A DNA stretch of 64,000 nucleotides, taken from Bryobacterales bacterium (GTDB taxonomy: Bacteria > Acidobacteriota > Terriglobia > Bryobacterales > Bryobacteraceae). The position numbers were made by a program, and so were the translations under genes. The stretch's first letter is position 1; each line of letters begins with the position of its first letter. Under the pieces are notes generated by a model, which had not been told where the DNA came from, did not search any database, and saw nothing but the letters and a program-made list of their open reading frames with translations. Where the stretch lies: NCBI GenBank assembly GCA_016789905.1, contig JAEUQC010000138.1, positions 51,867-115,866 of the forward strand, in the 5' to 3' direction. Of this stretch, positions 1 through 8,530 are shown piece after piece.

Positions 1-164
1 TCGCTTGGCGACCCTTCCAGGTGTACTTGAATCCAGCCGTGCAGCGGCGGTTTGCGCGAGGCCTTGCTCAGCACAGCCTCCGGGTTCTCCGGCGCGGCCT
101 GTAATGCGGGAGGCAAAGTTGCCAGGGAAAAGACGAGCGTAACAATCACGGACCGTAGCGTCAC
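1..164 (-). CDS. Secreted C45-like acyltransferase/hydrolase, N-terminal part only
   Basis: The gene runs off the left edge of the window, so only about 54 N-terminal residues are visible. It starts at a GTG (complement of 162-164) with an AGGAG ribosome-binding site six bases upstream. Translation begins MTLRSVIVTLVFSLATLPPALQA, a clear signal peptide, followed by a mature start containing GWIQVHLEGSPS. That segment resembles the opening of the acid-ceramidase/phospholipase-B-like peptidase C45 family (GW..VHLEG.P..IG..HG) common in Acidobacteriota, but the catalytic cysteine lies outside the window. The family call is recalled from motif shape and is tentative. It is divergent from the PPIase gene, with 53 bases between the two starts. 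Confidence 0.5.
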   Translation of the reverse strand, partial: MTLRSVIVTLVFSLATLPPALQAAPENPEAVLSKASRKPPLHGWIQVHLEGSPS

Positions 165-204
165 GATTTCTCCTGAGGATCGTCTCTAAGTATAGGAGGT
201 TCAG

Positions 205-210
205 TACACT
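205..210 (+). promoter_or_regulatory. -10-like element of a probably leaderless promoter
   Basis: TACACT ends seven bases before the ATG at 218, so a transcript would start at or next to the start codon. An AGGAGG at about 196-201 is also present but sits 16 bases from the ATG, too far for normal use. No convincing -35 box was seen. Confidence 0.35.
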
Positions 211-217
211 GGAAAAG

Positions 218-1771
218 ATGATGATTCGACTGATTGCCGCAATTTTACTTGCGGAAGGGCTTTTCTCGCAACCAACCAGAATTCAGGACGGCCGCCAGAT
301 TGAAATCGACCCTAGCCGTCCCCGCGAAATCGTCGCCAAACTGGATGGTCAGGATATCACGGCCGAAGAGTTTCAACAGTTAATCATCGCCATGGACCCG
401 AAGGCCAAAGAGGCCGCTCGCAACAACGCGGCGGAGATGCTCCGCTACGTCGGCTGGCTCCGTCGCATGGGTGCCGAAGCCGAAAAGCGCGGCCTTCCGT
501 CCAGGAACCCGCTCATGCTCCAACTCGAAATGGCGCGCATTCAGCTACTGTCCAACGCCCTTATCCAGCAGCATGAAGTCGAAGAAGTTGTCACTCCCTT
601 CGAGCAACAAGGCTACTACACCGCCAACAAAAATATGTATTCGGGCGTCAAAGTGAAGCTCATCTACCTTCCCTTCACCACCGAAACCGAAGAACTTCAG
701 GCCAAACGCAAGATGGAAGAGATCCACAAGAAGCTCGTCGCCGGCGCCGACTTCGTCGCCACCGTGAAGGAGTTCTCTAAACACGAAGAGTCCCGGGAAA
801 AAGATGGCGATTACGGCGAAGTCCGTATGGCCGATCAAGTCCCCCAAGTCGTCAAAGACGTTGCGTTCGGCTTGAAAGATGGCGCCTTTAGCACCCCCAC
901 CCGCCTGCCCAATGGCTACTACATTTTTCAGCGCACCGGCGTCAATGTTGACCCCTATGACAAGGTAAAGGATTCCATCTTCACGGAAATCAAACAGAAG
1001 CGAAACCTCGAATGGGTGGAGAAGCACCGCCAGGCCGTTAATGTGAAGAAGAATTCGCTCGAAGGCCAGCCCGTTACGCCCAAAGAGATCGAACAGTACC
1101 TTGGCGCCATGGATGAAAAACTCCGCGCCAATCTTCGCGATAATCCCGAGGAACTCCTTCGCGGCATTGGATTCATGCGCCGCATGACCAAACTCGCCGA
1201 GGAACAAAAACTCGACCAGACCGCGCCCTTTCGCCAACAACTCGAACTCACCCGCCTGCAAGCACTGTCTAGCGCCCTCATGCAGTCCCAGGAGCAGACC
1301 ACCCAAGTCAGCGACGTCGAAGTCCGCCAGGCCTATAAAGACAACCTAAAATACGTCTCGCTCGCCAAACTCAAAATCGTCTTCTTCCCCTCCGACTCCT
1401 CCGACGATGCCGCGCTGGCCCTCGCCAAGGAAGTCCACGAAAAAATCAAAGCCGGCGCCGATTTCATTGAAATGGTGAAGCAGCACTCAAAGGACCCGGT
1501 TTCCCGCGACAAAAACGGCGATTACGGGCCGTTGAAAATCACCGACGACATCCCCGGCCCCGCCAAGCAAGCCATTTGGAGCATGGAGCCGGGCGGCGTC
1601 AGCGCGCCTGTGAAACTCCCTAACGGCTACTATCTATTCAAGTTAATCGCTTTGGAGGAGCCTGGAATCGAGAAGGTGCGCGAGGAGTTGACCAAGCGCC
1701 TCCGCACGGCCAAAAGCCGCGAATGGCTCAATTCCATGCGCGCGCAGGTCCAGGTAACGCTAACCAAATGA
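218..1771 (+). CDS. Periplasmic peptidyl-prolyl isomerase with two parvulin domains
   Basis: The 517-residue product has a short signal peptide (MMIRLIAAILLAEGLFS). It then carries two similar halves, each with a SurA/PrsA-like helical segment followed by a parvulin-type rotamase domain, roughly residues 145-245 and 375-490. Both rotamase cores end in the same family signature: G.Y.....DQVP near residue 205, and the LPNGYY(I/L)F strand near 230 and again near 475. Parvulins catalyse cis-trans isomerisation of X-Pro bonds and act as chaperones for exported proteins, so a role in folding secreted or outer-membrane proteins is inferred. The sequence similarity between the halves points to an internal duplication. 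The gene ends 21 bases before trpC. Its plus strand is C-rich, unlike the following operon. Confidence 0.85.
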   Translation: MMIRLIAAILLAEGLFSQPTRIQDGRQIEIDPSRPREIVAKLDGQDITAEEFQQLIIAMDPKAKEAARNNAAEMLRYVGWLRRMGAEAEKRGLPSRNPLMLQLEMARIQLLSNALIQQHEVEEVVTPFEQQGYYTANKNMYSGVKVKLIYLPFTTETEELQAKRKMEEIHKKLVAGADFVATVKEFSKHEESREKDGDYGEVRMADQVPQVVKDVAFGLKDGAFSTPTRLPNGYYIFQRTGVNVDPYDKVKDSIFTEIKQKRNLEWVEKHRQAVNVKKNSLEGQPVTPKEIEQYLGAMDEKLRANLRDNPEELLRGIGFMRRMTKLAEEQKLDQTAPFRQQLELTRLQALSSALMQSQEQTTQVSDVEVRQAYKDNLKYVSLAKLKIVFFPSDSSDDAALALAKEVHEKIKAGADFIEMVKQHSKDPVSRDKNGDYGPLKITDDIPGPAKQAIWSMEPGGVSAPVKLPNGYYLFKLIALEEPGIEKVREELTKRLRTAKSREWLNSMRAQVQVTLTK

Positions 1772-1792
1772 TAGGATAGGGGTTACCTCGGA

Positions 1793-2581
1793 ATGCTGCA
1801 AACGGTACCCGACATCCTCTCGAAGATCGTCGCCCACAAGCGCCTGGAACTTGCTGAGCGGCAAGGAGATCTGCGCCAACTCGAAGCGAGGGCGGAGGCT
1901 TCGGCCGGAACCCGGCGTGGGTTCCGGAAGTCTTTGGAGGCCTCTGCCGGCCGGGCGATCATTGCGGAAATCAAAAAAGCGTCGCCCTCCAAAGGGCTGC
2001 TCAGCACCTCTTTCAACCCGGCGGGAATTGCGCAAGTGTATGAAAAGGGAGGCGCTTCCGCGTTAAGTGTGCTCACCGACGAGCGCTTCTTTCAAGGCGG
2101 CTGGCCGGATCTGCACGCGGCGAAAGCGGCGGTGGCACTGCCCGCCCTGCGCAAAGACTTCACCATCGATTCGTTGCATGTGATTGAATCGGCGGCACTT
2201 GGCGCCGACGCGATCCTGCTGATTGCGGCCATTCTGGAAACGAGTGAGATGCGGCGGCTCCGCGAATTGGCCGAAAGCTATGGGCTGGACGTGCTCGTGG
2301 AAGTCCACGATGACGCCGAATTCGAACGAGCGTTCGAATCTGGAGCGTCAATAATAGGCGTCAATAACCGCGATTTGCGCACTTTTAAGGTCGATTTGGG
2401 CACTTCTTTGCGCATTTCCGCACGCTTTCCGAAGGGCATTCTGGCGGTCAGCGAGAGCGGAATCCACTCTGGCGACGACGTAAGAGTACTACGGGAGGCT
2501 GGGTACCAAGCGTTCTTGGTAGGGGAACATTTGATGAAATCGCCGGACCCGGCTGCCGCGCTGGAGGCGTTGCGGTCGTGA
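1793..2581 (+). CDS. trpC: Indole-3-glycerol-phosphate synthase
   Basis: This 262-residue TIM-barrel enzyme converts carboxyphenylaminodeoxyribulose 5-phosphate to indole-3-glycerol phosphate in tryptophan synthesis. Visible family signatures are AEIKKASPSKG (catalytic Lys/Glu region, about residues 60-70), ALRKDFTID (about 117-125), VLVEVHDDAEFERA, GVNNRDL and AVSESGI near the C terminus. The length is normal for a monofunctional TrpC. It is the first gene of a seven-gene aromatic amino-acid operon. Only 21 bases separate it from the upstream PPIase, and no attenuator or Trp-codon leader peptide is visible. Its stop overlaps the GTG start of trpF (GTGA), indicating translational coupling. 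trpE, trpG and trpD are absent from the window. Confidence 0.97.
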   Translation: MLQTVPDILSKIVAHKRLELAERQGDLRQLEARAEASAGTRRGFRKSLEASAGRAIIAEIKKASPSKGLLSTSFNPAGIAQVYEKGGASALSVLTDERFFQGGWPDLHAAKAAVALPALRKDFTIDSLHVIESAALGADAILLIAAILETSEMRRLRELAESYGLDVLVEVHDDAEFERAFESGASIIGVNNRDLRTFKVDLGTSLRISARFPKGILAVSESGIHSGDDVRVLREAGYQAFLVGEHLMKSPDPAAALEALRS

Positions 2582-3177
2582 CGGTAGTGAAGGTTTGCGG
2601 CATCACGAGCGTCGAGGACGCGCTGGCGGCGGTTGCGGCCGGGGCCGGGGCGCTTGGCTTTAATTTCTACGCGAAAAGCCCGCGCTACCTATCCCCGGCG
2701 GACACGGCGGTCATCACGGCACAGGTTCCGGCGGGTGTCTTGAAGGTTGGAGTGTTTGTGAACGAGTCGCCGGCACGGGTGGCGGAAATTGTTCGCCAAG
2801 CTGGGCTTGACGTGGCGCAGTTGCACGGCGACGAAGGAGCGGATGGCGTCCCGCCGGGCGTGCGCGTTTGGAAGGCGTTCCGGGTGAACGATGCTTTCCG
2901 CCTGGATCAATTGGAGCAGTTTCCGGCGGAGGCGTTTTTGCTGGACACGCCGACGGAGATGTATGGCGGCAGCGGGCACACGTTCGATTGGACGCGGGCG
3001 CGCGGAGCCGCGGGAAAGATATTGCTGGCGGGCGGGCTGGACGAAAGTAATGTGCGGCAGGCCATCGGGGTGGCGCATCCATGGGGAGTGGATGCGTGTT
3101 CGCGATTGGAATCCGCGCCTGGAAAGAAGGACCATGGCCGCATGGCGCGATTTATCGCGGCGGCGCACTCAGTATGA
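2578..3177 (+). CDS. trpF: Phosphoribosylanthranilate isomerase
   Basis: The 199-residue protein is a small TIM-barrel isomerase that performs the Amadori rearrangement one step before TrpC. Diagnostic segments are the N-terminal VKVCGITSVEDA with the catalytic Cys, the GFNFYAKSPRYLSP strand, QLHGDE, LLDT with the catalytic Asp, and the phosphate-binding LAGGLDESNV followed by GVDACSRLESAPG.KD. The start is GTG inside the trpC stop overlap (GTGA). The stop overlaps the trpB ATG (ATGA). Having trpF between trpC and trpB is a common bacterial order. Confidence 0.96.
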   Translation: MTVVKVCGITSVEDALAAVAAGAGALGFNFYAKSPRYLSPADTAVITAQVPAGVLKVGVFVNESPARVAEIVRQAGLDVAQLHGDEGADGVPPGVRVWKAFRVNDAFRLDQLEQFPAEAFLLDTPTEMYGGSGHTFDWTRARGAAGKILLAGGLDESNVRQAIGVAHPWGVDACSRLESAPGKKDHGRMARFIAAAHSV

Positions 3178-4373
3178 TCACGACATCAGAACCGGATAAG
3201 GGCGGGCACTTCGGGCGCTATGGCGGGCGGTTTGTGCCCGAGGTGCTGATGGCACCGTTGGAAGAGCTGGAAAAGGCCTACGAAGCGGCCAGGCAGGACC
3301 CGGCATTCCATGCCGAGTTGGCTGACCTGATGAAGAACTATGCGGGCCGGCCGACGGCGCTGTGGGAAGCCAAGCGGCTGTCGGGAATCCTGGGCGGGGC
3401 GCGGATTTACATCAAGCGGGAAGACCTGTTGCACACGGGCGCGCACAAGATCAACAACTGTCTGGGACAGATCTTGCTGGCGCGGCGAATGGGCAAGCAG
3501 CGCGTGATCGCCGAAACAGGCGCGGGGCAGCACGGTGTGGCGACAGCTACGGTGTGCGCGTTGTTTGGCATGGACTGCACCGTCTATATGGGCGAAGAAG
3601 ACATGCGGCGCCAGCGGCTGAATGTGTTCCGTATGCGGTTGCTGGGCGCGAAGGTGGTGGGCGTGACCAACGGGTCGAGAACGTTGAAGGACGCCATCAG
3701 CGAAGCGATGCGCGACTGGGTTACCAATGTGGAAAACACGCATTACCTGCTTGGTTCGGCTTTGGGTTCGCATCCGTATCCGATGATGGTTCGCGATTTT
3801 CATAGCGTAATCGGCAAAGAGGCGCGGGCGCAGTTCCTGGAACGGGAAGGCAAGTTGCCGGACACGGTCTTTGCTTGTGTGGGCGGCGGTTCGAACGCCA
3901 TAGGGATGTTCCACGAGTTCATTGGCGATACCGGTGTGGAGTTGGTCGGCGTGGAAGCGGGCGGCCGGAACCTGACGCTGGGGGAACATGCGGCGCGGTT
4001 CGCCGGCGGATCGCCGGGCGTGTTACAGGGCTGCTATAGCTACGTGCTGCAGAACGCCGATGGGCAGATTGCGTTGACCCATTCGGTTTCGGCGGGACTC
4101 GATTACGCAATGATTGGCCCGGAACACGCGAATCTGGCCGATGAAGGCCGCGCGACGTATGTGAACTGTTCGGACGCCTCTGCGCTGGACGCGGCGCGCC
4201 TGTTGTCGCGGACCGAGGGGATTATTCCGGCGCTTGAATCCTCCCATGCGGTGGCGGAAGCCATCCGGCGTGCACCGGCGGAAAAGGGCAAAGTGTTTCT
4301 GGTGAACCTCTCCGGCCGCGGTGATAAAGACATGGACATATATCGTGAGAACTTGAAGGACCTCGATGAGTAA
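3174..4373 (+). CDS. trpB: Tryptophan synthase beta subunit
   Basis: The product is 399 residues from the ATG at 3174, which overlaps the trpF stop. A longer reading to 3081 only adds out-of-family residues and was rejected. TrpB condenses indole with serine using PLP. The PLP lysine is K92 in HTGAHKINN. The conserved GRYGGRFVPE opening, AETGAGQHGVA, CVGGGSNA phosphate-binding loop and NLSGRGDKD C terminus are all present. It pairs with TrpA, whose ATG lies 8 bases inside the end of trpB, consistent with assembly of the alpha2-beta2 complex. Confidence 0.97.
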   Translation: MITTSEPDKGGHFGRYGGRFVPEVLMAPLEELEKAYEAARQDPAFHAELADLMKNYAGRPTALWEAKRLSGILGGARIYIKREDLLHTGAHKINNCLGQILLARRMGKQRVIAETGAGQHGVATATVCALFGMDCTVYMGEEDMRRQRLNVFRMRLLGAKVVGVTNGSRTLKDAISEAMRDWVTNVENTHYLLGSALGSHPYPMMVRDFHSVIGKEARAQFLEREGKLPDTVFACVGGGSNAIGMFHEFIGDTGVELVGVEAGGRNLTLGEHAARFAGGSPGVLQGCYSYVLQNADGQIALTHSVSAGLDYAMIGPEHANLADEGRATYVNCSDASALDAARLLSRTEGIIPALESSHAVAEAIRRAPAEKGKVFLVNLSGRGDKDMDIYRENLKDLDE

Positions 4374-5181
4374 CACTCGAATTGGCCGCCGGTTTGCGGA
4401 ACTGCGCGCGAAGAACGAGCCGGCGCTGGTCGCCTACATTACGGCGGGCGATCCATCGTTGGAGGCGACTGTCGGGCTGGTGGAGGCGCTCGAGCGCGGG
4501 GGCGCCGACGTGATTGAACTGGGCGTGCCGTTCAGCGATCCAATCGCCGACGGGCCGGTAATCATGCGCGGCGCGGAACGGGCTATCGCCAATGGCGCCA
4601 CGCTGCGGGGCGTGCTCGATTGCGCGGCGAAGATTCGGGAACGCTCCGAGATCCCGATTTTGCTGTTCAGCTATTTGAACCCGCTGATGCGGTATGGCTT
4701 TGCGAAGCTGGCGACTGACGCCAGGGCGGCGGGCGTTGACGGCGTCCTGATGACCGATGCAAGTGTGGAAGAAGCGGAACCGTACGTGAAGACGATTCGC
4801 GACGCGGGGTTGGACACGGTGTTCCTGGCGGCGCCGACGAGCACCCCGGAGCGGCTGGCGTTGGTGGGCCGTTACTCATCGGGCTTTGTTTATCTGGTTA
4901 GCCGCACCGGTGTGACGGGAGAGCAGCAGCAGCTATCGGCGCAGGCCTTGCCCCTGGTGACGGCGATGCGCACACACACCGAGTTGCCGCTGGCGGTGGG
5001 TTTCGGCATTGCCAAGGCGGCCGATGCGGAGGCGGTAGGCCGGCTGGCCGACGGTGTGGTGGTTGGCAGCGCGTTCGTCCGCGTGATAGAAAAATACGCG
5101 GGGTCTCCGGAGATGGAGAACAAGTTGCTGGAGTTGACGCGCGAGTTGAAAATGGGAGCACTGCAGGGCAGATTGCGATGA
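4366..5181 (+). CDS. trpA: Tryptophan synthase alpha subunit
   Basis: This 271-residue TIM-barrel subunit cleaves indole-3-glycerol phosphate to indole and glyceraldehyde 3-phosphate. The catalytic glutamate E51 lies in IELGVPFSDP and the catalytic aspartate D62 in IADGP. YITAGDP, LLFSYLNP and the phosphate-binding VGFGI and GSAFV segments match the family. The start overlaps trpB by eight bases, and the stop overlaps the chorismate mutase ATG (ATGA), so the genes are probably translationally coupled. Confidence 0.96.
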   Translation: MSNTRIGRRFAELRAKNEPALVAYITAGDPSLEATVGLVEALERGGADVIELGVPFSDPIADGPVIMRGAERAIANGATLRGVLDCAAKIRERSEIPILLFSYLNPLMRYGFAKLATDARAAGVDGVLMTDASVEEAEPYVKTIRDAGLDTVFLAAPTSTPERLALVGRYSSGFVYLVSRTGVTGEQQQLSAQALPLVTAMRTHTELPLAVGFGIAKAADAEAVGRLADGVVVGSAFVRVIEKYAGSPEMENKLLELTRELKMGALQGRLR

Positions 5182-5471
5182 CGGTTGACGAAGCCAAAGA
5201 GGCGCTGCGCGCCTGCCGGGACGAGATCGACGGAATCGACCGGCGCATGGTGGCGCTGTTGAACGAGCGCAGCCGCGTGGTGGAGCGGATTGGCGCCGTG
5301 AAGGCCAGCATGGACATGCCGGTGTACGAACCAAAGCGAGAGGACGCGGTGTACGCGAACATCGTGGCGGCCAACGGCGGGCCGATTCCGCACGAATCTG
5401 TGCGGCGGATTTTTGAACGCATCATTGATGAGATGCGTACTTTGCAGCGGACGCGAATGGGGGCGAAGTAG
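5178..5471 (+). CDS. Chorismate mutase, AroQ class
   Basis: This 97-residue all-helical protein matches the AroQ fold. The first helix is LRACRDEIDGIDRRMVALLNERS, with the active-site Arg and Asp positions, then R..V..IGAVKASM, and a last helix with IFERIIDEMRTLQ. It converts chorismate to prephenate, opening the Phe/Tyr branch. It is a stand-alone mutase, not fused to prephenate dehydratase or DAHP synthase. The start overlaps trpA and the next gene begins four bases after the stop, so the Tyr/Phe branch enzymes are co-expressed with the Trp branch. Confidence 0.92.
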   Translation: MTVDEAKEALRACRDEIDGIDRRMVALLNERSRVVERIGAVKASMDMPVYEPKREDAVYANIVAANGGPIPHESVRRIFERIIDEMRTLQRTRMGAK

Positions 5472-5474
5472 CGA

Positions 5475-6494
5475 ATGTTAGTTGTTATGCAAGAGGGGGC
5501 GCCTGAGACCCAGGTGCAGAATGTAATCGACCGGCTGGTGATGATGGGTTTCACGGTCCATCGTTCGACCGGCGTGACGCACACCGTGCTGGGCGGCGTG
5601 GGACCGATGGAGACGTTCGATCCGGCGGAGTTCGAAGTGCTGGACGGCGTGCAGGAGTGCCACCGGATTGTGTCGCCGTACAAGCTGGCCAACAAGCGTT
5701 TCCGGCCGCACGGAACAGTAATCGAAATCGGGAGCGTCAAAATTGGCGGGCCGGAAGTGATTGTAATGGCCGGGCCGTGCAGTGTGGAAAGTGAAGAGCA
5801 GATTGAACTGACGGCGGCGCTGGTGGCCAAGGCCGGGGCGAAGGTAATCCGCGGCGGCGCGTTTAAGCCGCGCTCGTCTCCGTACAGCTTCCAGGGGATG
5901 GGCGAAGAGGGGCTGCGAATCCTGCGCGCGGCGGCGGACCGGAACGGTTTGCTGGTGGTTAGTGAAGTGATGGACCGCTCGCAGATTCCGCTGTTGGGCG
6001 AGTACTCCGACATATTGCAAGTGGGCGCGCGCAACATGCAGAACTTCAATTTGCTTCGTGATTTGGGACTGTCGCGAAAGCCGGTGCTGCTAAAACGCGG
6101 CATTGCGGCGACGATTGAAGAGCTTCTGCTATCGGCCGAATACATCATGTCGGGCGGCAACTACGACGTGATTCTGTGCGAGCGAGGGATTCGAACATTT
6201 GAGACCGCGACTCGAAACACGATGGACATTTCGGCGTTTCCGGTATTGAAGCAACTGACCCATCTGCCGGTGATTGGCGATCCGTCGCATGGCGTGGGCA
6301 AACGGACGCTGGTGCCGGCCATGGCGCGGGCATCGGTGGCGGCGGGCGCGGACGGATTGATTATCGAAGTTCATCATGACCCGGACCACGCGCTGAGCGA
6401 CGGGGCGCAGAGCCTGTTTCCTGAGCAGTTCGCGGAACTGATGGGGCAACTGCGGGTAATCGCATCGGCGGTGGGCCGGCAGATAGCGGGATGA
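5475..6494 (+). CDS. aroF: 3-deoxy-7-phosphoheptulonate synthase, type I-beta with N-terminal regulatory domain
   Basis: This 339-residue DAHP synthase makes the first committed shikimate-pathway intermediate from PEP and erythrose 4-phosphate. Residues 1-70 form a ferredoxin-like domain (MLVVMQEGAPETQVQNVIDRL) typical of Thermotoga-type enzymes, where it mediates feedback control. The catalytic barrel shows VIVMAGPCSVES, RGGAFKPRSSPYSFQG, LQVGARNMQN, LKRG, CERGIRTFE and DPSHGVG. The gene sits four bases after chorismate mutase and overlaps the dehydrogenase start, so pathway entry and branch-point enzymes share one transcript. The symbol follows common annotation practice; feedback specificity cannot be read from the sequence. 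Confidence 0.93.
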   Translation: MLVVMQEGAPETQVQNVIDRLVMMGFTVHRSTGVTHTVLGGVGPMETFDPAEFEVLDGVQECHRIVSPYKLANKRFRPHGTVIEIGSVKIGGPEVIVMAGPCSVESEEQIELTAALVAKAGAKVIRGGAFKPRSSPYSFQGMGEEGLRILRAAADRNGLLVVSEVMDRSQIPLLGEYSDILQVGARNMQNFNLLRDLGLSRKPVLLKRGIAATIEELLLSAEYIMSGGNYDVILCERGIRTFETATRNTMDISAFPVLKQLTHLPVIGDPSHGVGKRTLVPAMARASVAAGADGLIIEVHHDPDHALSDGAQSLFPEQFAELMGQLRVIASAVGRQIAG

Positions 6495-7321
6495 AGACGG
6501 TAGCCATCGCGGGCGTGGGCCTGATTGGCGGAAGCTTCGCGCTGGCGCTGCGGCAGTCCGGGTTCACCGGGCAGATCACCGGCGTGAGTTCACCGCGAAC
6601 GATCGCTGAAGCCATGGCGCACGGGATTATTGACCGCGAGATGACGCTGGCCGAAGCGGCGGCGACGGCGGACGTTGTCCTGCTGGCGCAGCCGATTGGG
6701 CGGATCGTCCAGATGATGGAGGAGATGGCGCCGCACCTGGGGCCGGCGACACTGGTGACGGACGCGGGCAGCACGAAGGCGCTGATCTGCGCGGCGGCGG
6801 CGCGTTTTCTGCCTGCCGAGCAGTTCCTGGGCGGGCATCCGATGGCGGGGAAAGAGTCGCGCGGCGCCGCCAGCGCGGACGGCGGATTGTTCCGCGGGCG
6901 GACCTGGGTGTTGACGCGCGCGCTGGAGCATCCGTTTGTGGATTGGGTGCGAAAGATTGGAGCACACGTGCTGGTGCTGGGGCCGGAGGAGCATGACCGC
7001 ACCGTGGCGCTGACTTCGCACTTGCCGCAACTCGTGGCGACGGCGCTTGGTTGTACGGTGGGCGCGGGGTTGGAGCGGGACGAGCAGTTGCGGGCCGGCG
7101 GGCCGGGGTTGATTGACATGACGCGGCTGGCGCTAAGCCAGTTCGACATGTGGAACGACATTTTGACGACCAACGCGGGTTCGGTGGACGCGGCGTTGGG
7201 CGCGATGATTGAACGGTTGGAGGCCATGCGCGGGCACCTGCGCGATGGCGAGTTGCGGGCCGATTTTGAGGCGGGAGCGAAGTTGAGAAGGAAGCTGGTG
7301 AACCCGGTCCGGTTGGGGTAG
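6491..7321 (+). CDS. tyrA: Prephenate (or arogenate) dehydrogenase
   Basis: The 276-residue protein starts with an NAD(P)-binding Rossmann motif, VAIAGVGLIGGSFA (glycines at about 7-12). It continues with the TyrA signatures VTDAGSTKA, GGHPMAGKE, a mid-protein TSHLPQLVA containing the active-site His, and a C-terminal helical dimerisation domain. It oxidatively decarboxylates prephenate or arogenate on the route to tyrosine. The ATG overlaps the preceding stop (ATGA), making it the last gene of the operon; the next start is 36 bases on and has its own -10-like element. Specificity for prephenate versus arogenate is not resolved. Confidence 0.92.
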   Translation: MKTVAIAGVGLIGGSFALALRQSGFTGQITGVSSPRTIAEAMAHGIIDREMTLAEAAATADVVLLAQPIGRIVQMMEEMAPHLGPATLVTDAGSTKALICAAAARFLPAEQFLGGHPMAGKESRGAASADGGLFRGRTWVLTRALEHPFVDWVRKIGAHVLVLGPEEHDRTVALTSHLPQLVATALGCTVGAGLERDEQLRAGGPGLIDMTRLALSQFDMWNDILTTNAGSVDAALGAMIERLEAMRGHLRDGELRADFEAGAKLRRKLVNPVRLG

Positions 7322-7349
7322 GGGGCAGTCGAAACGCTACGGGCGAAGA

Positions 7350-7355
7350 TATAGA
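7350..7355 (+). promoter_or_regulatory. -10-like element upstream of the 7.36-kb membrane-protein gene
   Basis: TATAGA lies two bases before the GTG at 7358 and eight bases before the ATG at 7364. If transcription starts about seven bases downstream, the ATG at 7364 is the better start and the message is leaderless. Confidence 0.35.
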
Positions 7356-7357
7356 CT

Positions 7358-8398
7358 GTGACAATGGTGCGTGACGGGCTGGGCGTGTTTTGGCGGACCT
7401 ACATACGCTCCTATTCGCGCGTGACCAAAGACCGGCGGGTATGGCCGCTGTTGTTTCAAGGGACAGCCATATTGGTTGTGTCTGCTTGCTACCTGCTACT
7501 TGCCACCGGGTTGATACTGCCTCGTGAGCAGCGACTGGGTCAACTCGTCTTCAACTCCATCATTTTCGGGCTGGGCCTCGTGGCCTATCTGGTGCTGCGT
7601 CGTCTCAATCGCGCCGCGAATGGGGATCTGAGGCCCTTGCTGGGAGGTGAGCCTGCCGCGCCATCTCAGGAAGGGAGCATCACTCCTGGTGTGCTTGAAT
7701 ACCTGGACGAACGAATGTATCTCGTCAGTGCGCTGGTGGCGCGAGGGATTTGTGAAGTTGTGGATGCGGACGGCCCGGCGGACGCGAGCGGCGGCGTGCG
7801 GCAGCGTGTGAACCAAGTGCTTCGAGATCGAGAGTTGTGGCCGAAGCTGGAAGCTGCCGAGGCCGAACTTTCGGGACTCCCCGCAGGCCGCTGGACCAGC
7901 GAAGCCGGCGATCAAGTAATTGAGTGGATGGAGCAGTTACGGCTGCTACGCTGGCTATTCCGTTTCGAAAGCGAACTCGCTCCCCTGACGAGGGCCGCCC
8001 TCGCGCCGGAGAAATTGTTGGACGGGCTCTTCTTCGACGGCCGCGAAAGACACCCGTTGATTTCACGGGCGCCTTGGGAAGTGCGCGTCGAACGGAACTC
8101 CACGCAAGCAAACCTGGTTCAGATGATTTGTGAACTGGAAACGCGCGCGTCCTTGCCCGCGTCACCATGGCCGGCCGGGTTTGGAGAGTGGATCAAGTGC
8201 GTGGCCGAAGTGATCACCTCCCGCCCGGACGATTCCTGGGCGCTTCTGGCAATGACGGACGAAGAACTCTCCGTCGGAGCGGCCATGGGTTTCGCGCGCT
8301 ATCAATATGCCGACTATTTGATAGAAATGCTGGGGGGCGCAGAAGTCATTTCTTACTCCACGTGGCTGGAGTGCGACGATGAGCAGAGTGAGGATTGA
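7358..8398 (+). CDS. Unknown protein with two N-terminal membrane helices
   Basis: The family is not recognised. The 346-residue product has two hydrophobic helices, about residues 31-54 (WPLLFQGTAILVVSACYLLLAT) and 62-81, separated by a short charged loop. A long, mostly soluble tail follows, rich in acidic and Trp residues (EAAEAELSGLPAGRWTSEAG), with no catalytic motif that I can name. The C terminus contains ITSRPDDSWALLAMTDEEL and ends in an acidic DDEQSED. The ATG at 7364 may be the true start rather than the GTG at 7358, since a -10-like TATAGA sits eight bases before it. The gene follows the aromatic operon but probably has its own promoter. About 130 bases after its stop hold no credible gene. 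Confidence 0.6.
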   Translation: MTMVRDGLGVFWRTYIRSYSRVTKDRRVWPLLFQGTAILVVSACYLLLATGLILPREQRLGQLVFNSIIFGLGLVAYLVLRRLNRAANGDLRPLLGGEPAAPSQEGSITPGVLEYLDERMYLVSALVARGICEVVDADGPADASGGVRQRVNQVLRDRELWPKLEAAEAELSGLPAGRWTSEAGDQVIEWMEQLRLLRWLFRFESELAPLTRAALAPEKLLDGLFFDGRERHPLISRAPWEVRVERNSTQANLVQMICELETRASLPASPWPAGFGEWIKCVAEVITSRPDDSWALLAMTDEELSVGAAMGFARYQYADYLIEMLGGAEVISYSTWLECDDEQSED

Positions 8399-8530
8399 AT
8401 TCTGGCTCGCATGTGCGTTGGGCGCGATGGGAGGCAATGGATTCTTTTCATCTCCCGTTGACTCGCCTCCTGCAATGGCGCCGGAACCTGGCGTGGAGTA
8501 TCGATCGCGCATCGTACCGCGCCAACACCA

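Noticed and set aside
1772..1792. Trp attenuator upstream of trpC
   Set aside because: The gap is 21 bases, with no leader peptide containing Trp codons and no hairpin pair.
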